Assembly (NCBI GenBank): GCA_030271595.1
Contig: JARXKO010000020.1
Span: forward strand, 7,586 to 14,279
Direction of reading: 5' to 3'
Source of the DNA: Pseudomonadota bacterium
GTDB lineage: Bacteria > Pseudomonadota > Alphaproteobacteria > Sphingomonadales > Sphingomonadaceae
Length of the DNA stretch: 6,694 nucleotides
Made by a program: the position numbers and the translations under genes. Position 1 is the stretch's first letter; every line of letters begins with the position of its first letter. Shown in pieces: positions 6,366 through 6,694 of this stretch. Below the pieces are notes generated by a model. The model saw only the letters and a program-made list of their open reading frames with translations, did not search any database and was not told the origin of the DNA.

Positions 6366-6635
6366 ATGCGTAAGTTGATCATATTGCCGGCGCTCGTCGC
6401 GCTTGGCGCGTGCCAGGTGACCAAGGACAATGCCAACGACACCACGACCATGACCTACAACGGAGACGTCGCCGAAAATGCCGCCGCCGATGTCGGCGCC
6501 ACCGCGCAAAATGTCGCATCGGACATCGGCAACGGCGTCACTGCCGCCTCCGACAAGGTCAAGAACACCGATGTCAGCGTCAACGTCAACGACCACGACT
6601 CCGATGACGGGAACGTTGCGTCGAACAAACATTAA
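6366..6635 (+). CDS. Small Asp/Asn-rich putative lipoprotein, function unknown
   Basis: 89 residues. I do not recognise a characterised family. The N-terminus is a type II signal: MRK, a hydrophobic stretch, then the lipobox LGAC with C16 as the lipidated residue. The residue after it is Gln, not Asp, which by the +2 rule predicts sorting to the outer membrane. The mature part of 74 residues has 11 Asn and 11 Asp and no further Cys. Its middle (about 36-68) is Ala-rich and loosely repetitive (DVAENAAADVG then ATAQNVASDIG), looks helical, and faintly recalls entericidin-type small lipoproteins, though that likeness is too weak for a call. The end is strongly acidic (NDHDSDDG). The strong Shine-Dalgarno and the lipobox make it a credible gene. 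It lies 27 bp after the M28 gene on the same strand and converges on the tRNA-Pro gene. Confidence 0.82.
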   Translation: MRKLIILPALVALGACQVTKDNANDTTTMTYNGDVAENAAADVGATAQNVASDIGNGVTAASDKVKNTDVSVNVNDHDSDDGNVASNKH

Positions 6636-6646
6636 TCATTGAATGC

Positions 6647-6694
<48 letters not shown>

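Overview
This looks like an ordinary chromosomal segment of a high-GC alphaproteobacterium, most likely of the order Sphingomonadales. That placement rests on the strong G/C bias at third codon positions and on the gene types: an ETF-ubiquinone oxidoreductase, a UDG-family protein next to an Slt-type transglycosylase, a PA0069-type radical SAM protein, and an M28 peptidase with a PA-type insert. Several starts also lack a Shine-Dalgarno sequence and have promoter-like boxes immediately before the ATG. The placement is inference; no marker gene in the window fixes it.

Layout, left to right. On the minus strand, positions 1190 to 1 hold the N-terminal ~70% of electron transfer flavoprotein-ubiquinone oxidoreductase, cut by the left edge. 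A 90-bp divergent spacer follows. On the plus strand a UDG-superfamily protein (1281-1991) overlaps the GTG start of an exported soluble lytic transglycosylase (1988-3730), so these two form a translationally coupled pair. After 54 bp comes a radical SAM protein of the PA0069/SplB-like group (3785-4855). After another 55 bp comes an exported M28 zinc metallopeptidase (4911-6338), followed 27 bp later by a small Asp/Asn-rich lipoprotein (6366-6635). A tRNA-Pro(UGG) on the minus strand enters from the right edge, its 3' end only 14 bp from the lipoprotein stop. No stretch over 300 bp lacks a gene.

How the genes relate. ETF-QO passes electrons from fatty-acid and amino-acid oxidation into the quinone pool. 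The UDG-like protein and the radical SAM protein both belong to families with DNA-repair members, but neither has a proven repair role here. The transglycosylase, the peptidase and the lipoprotein are all exported and act in the cell envelope. I see no common pathway and no defence, mobile or secondary-metabolite system.

The most notable details are small. The UDG-like protein has lost two of the four family-4 iron-sulfur cysteines while keeping the other pair at the family spacing. Promoter-like boxes with the same 17-bp spacer and the same distance to the ATG precede three plus-strand genes, suggesting leaderless mRNAs. A perfect 15-nt palindrome spans the transglycosylase stop codon.
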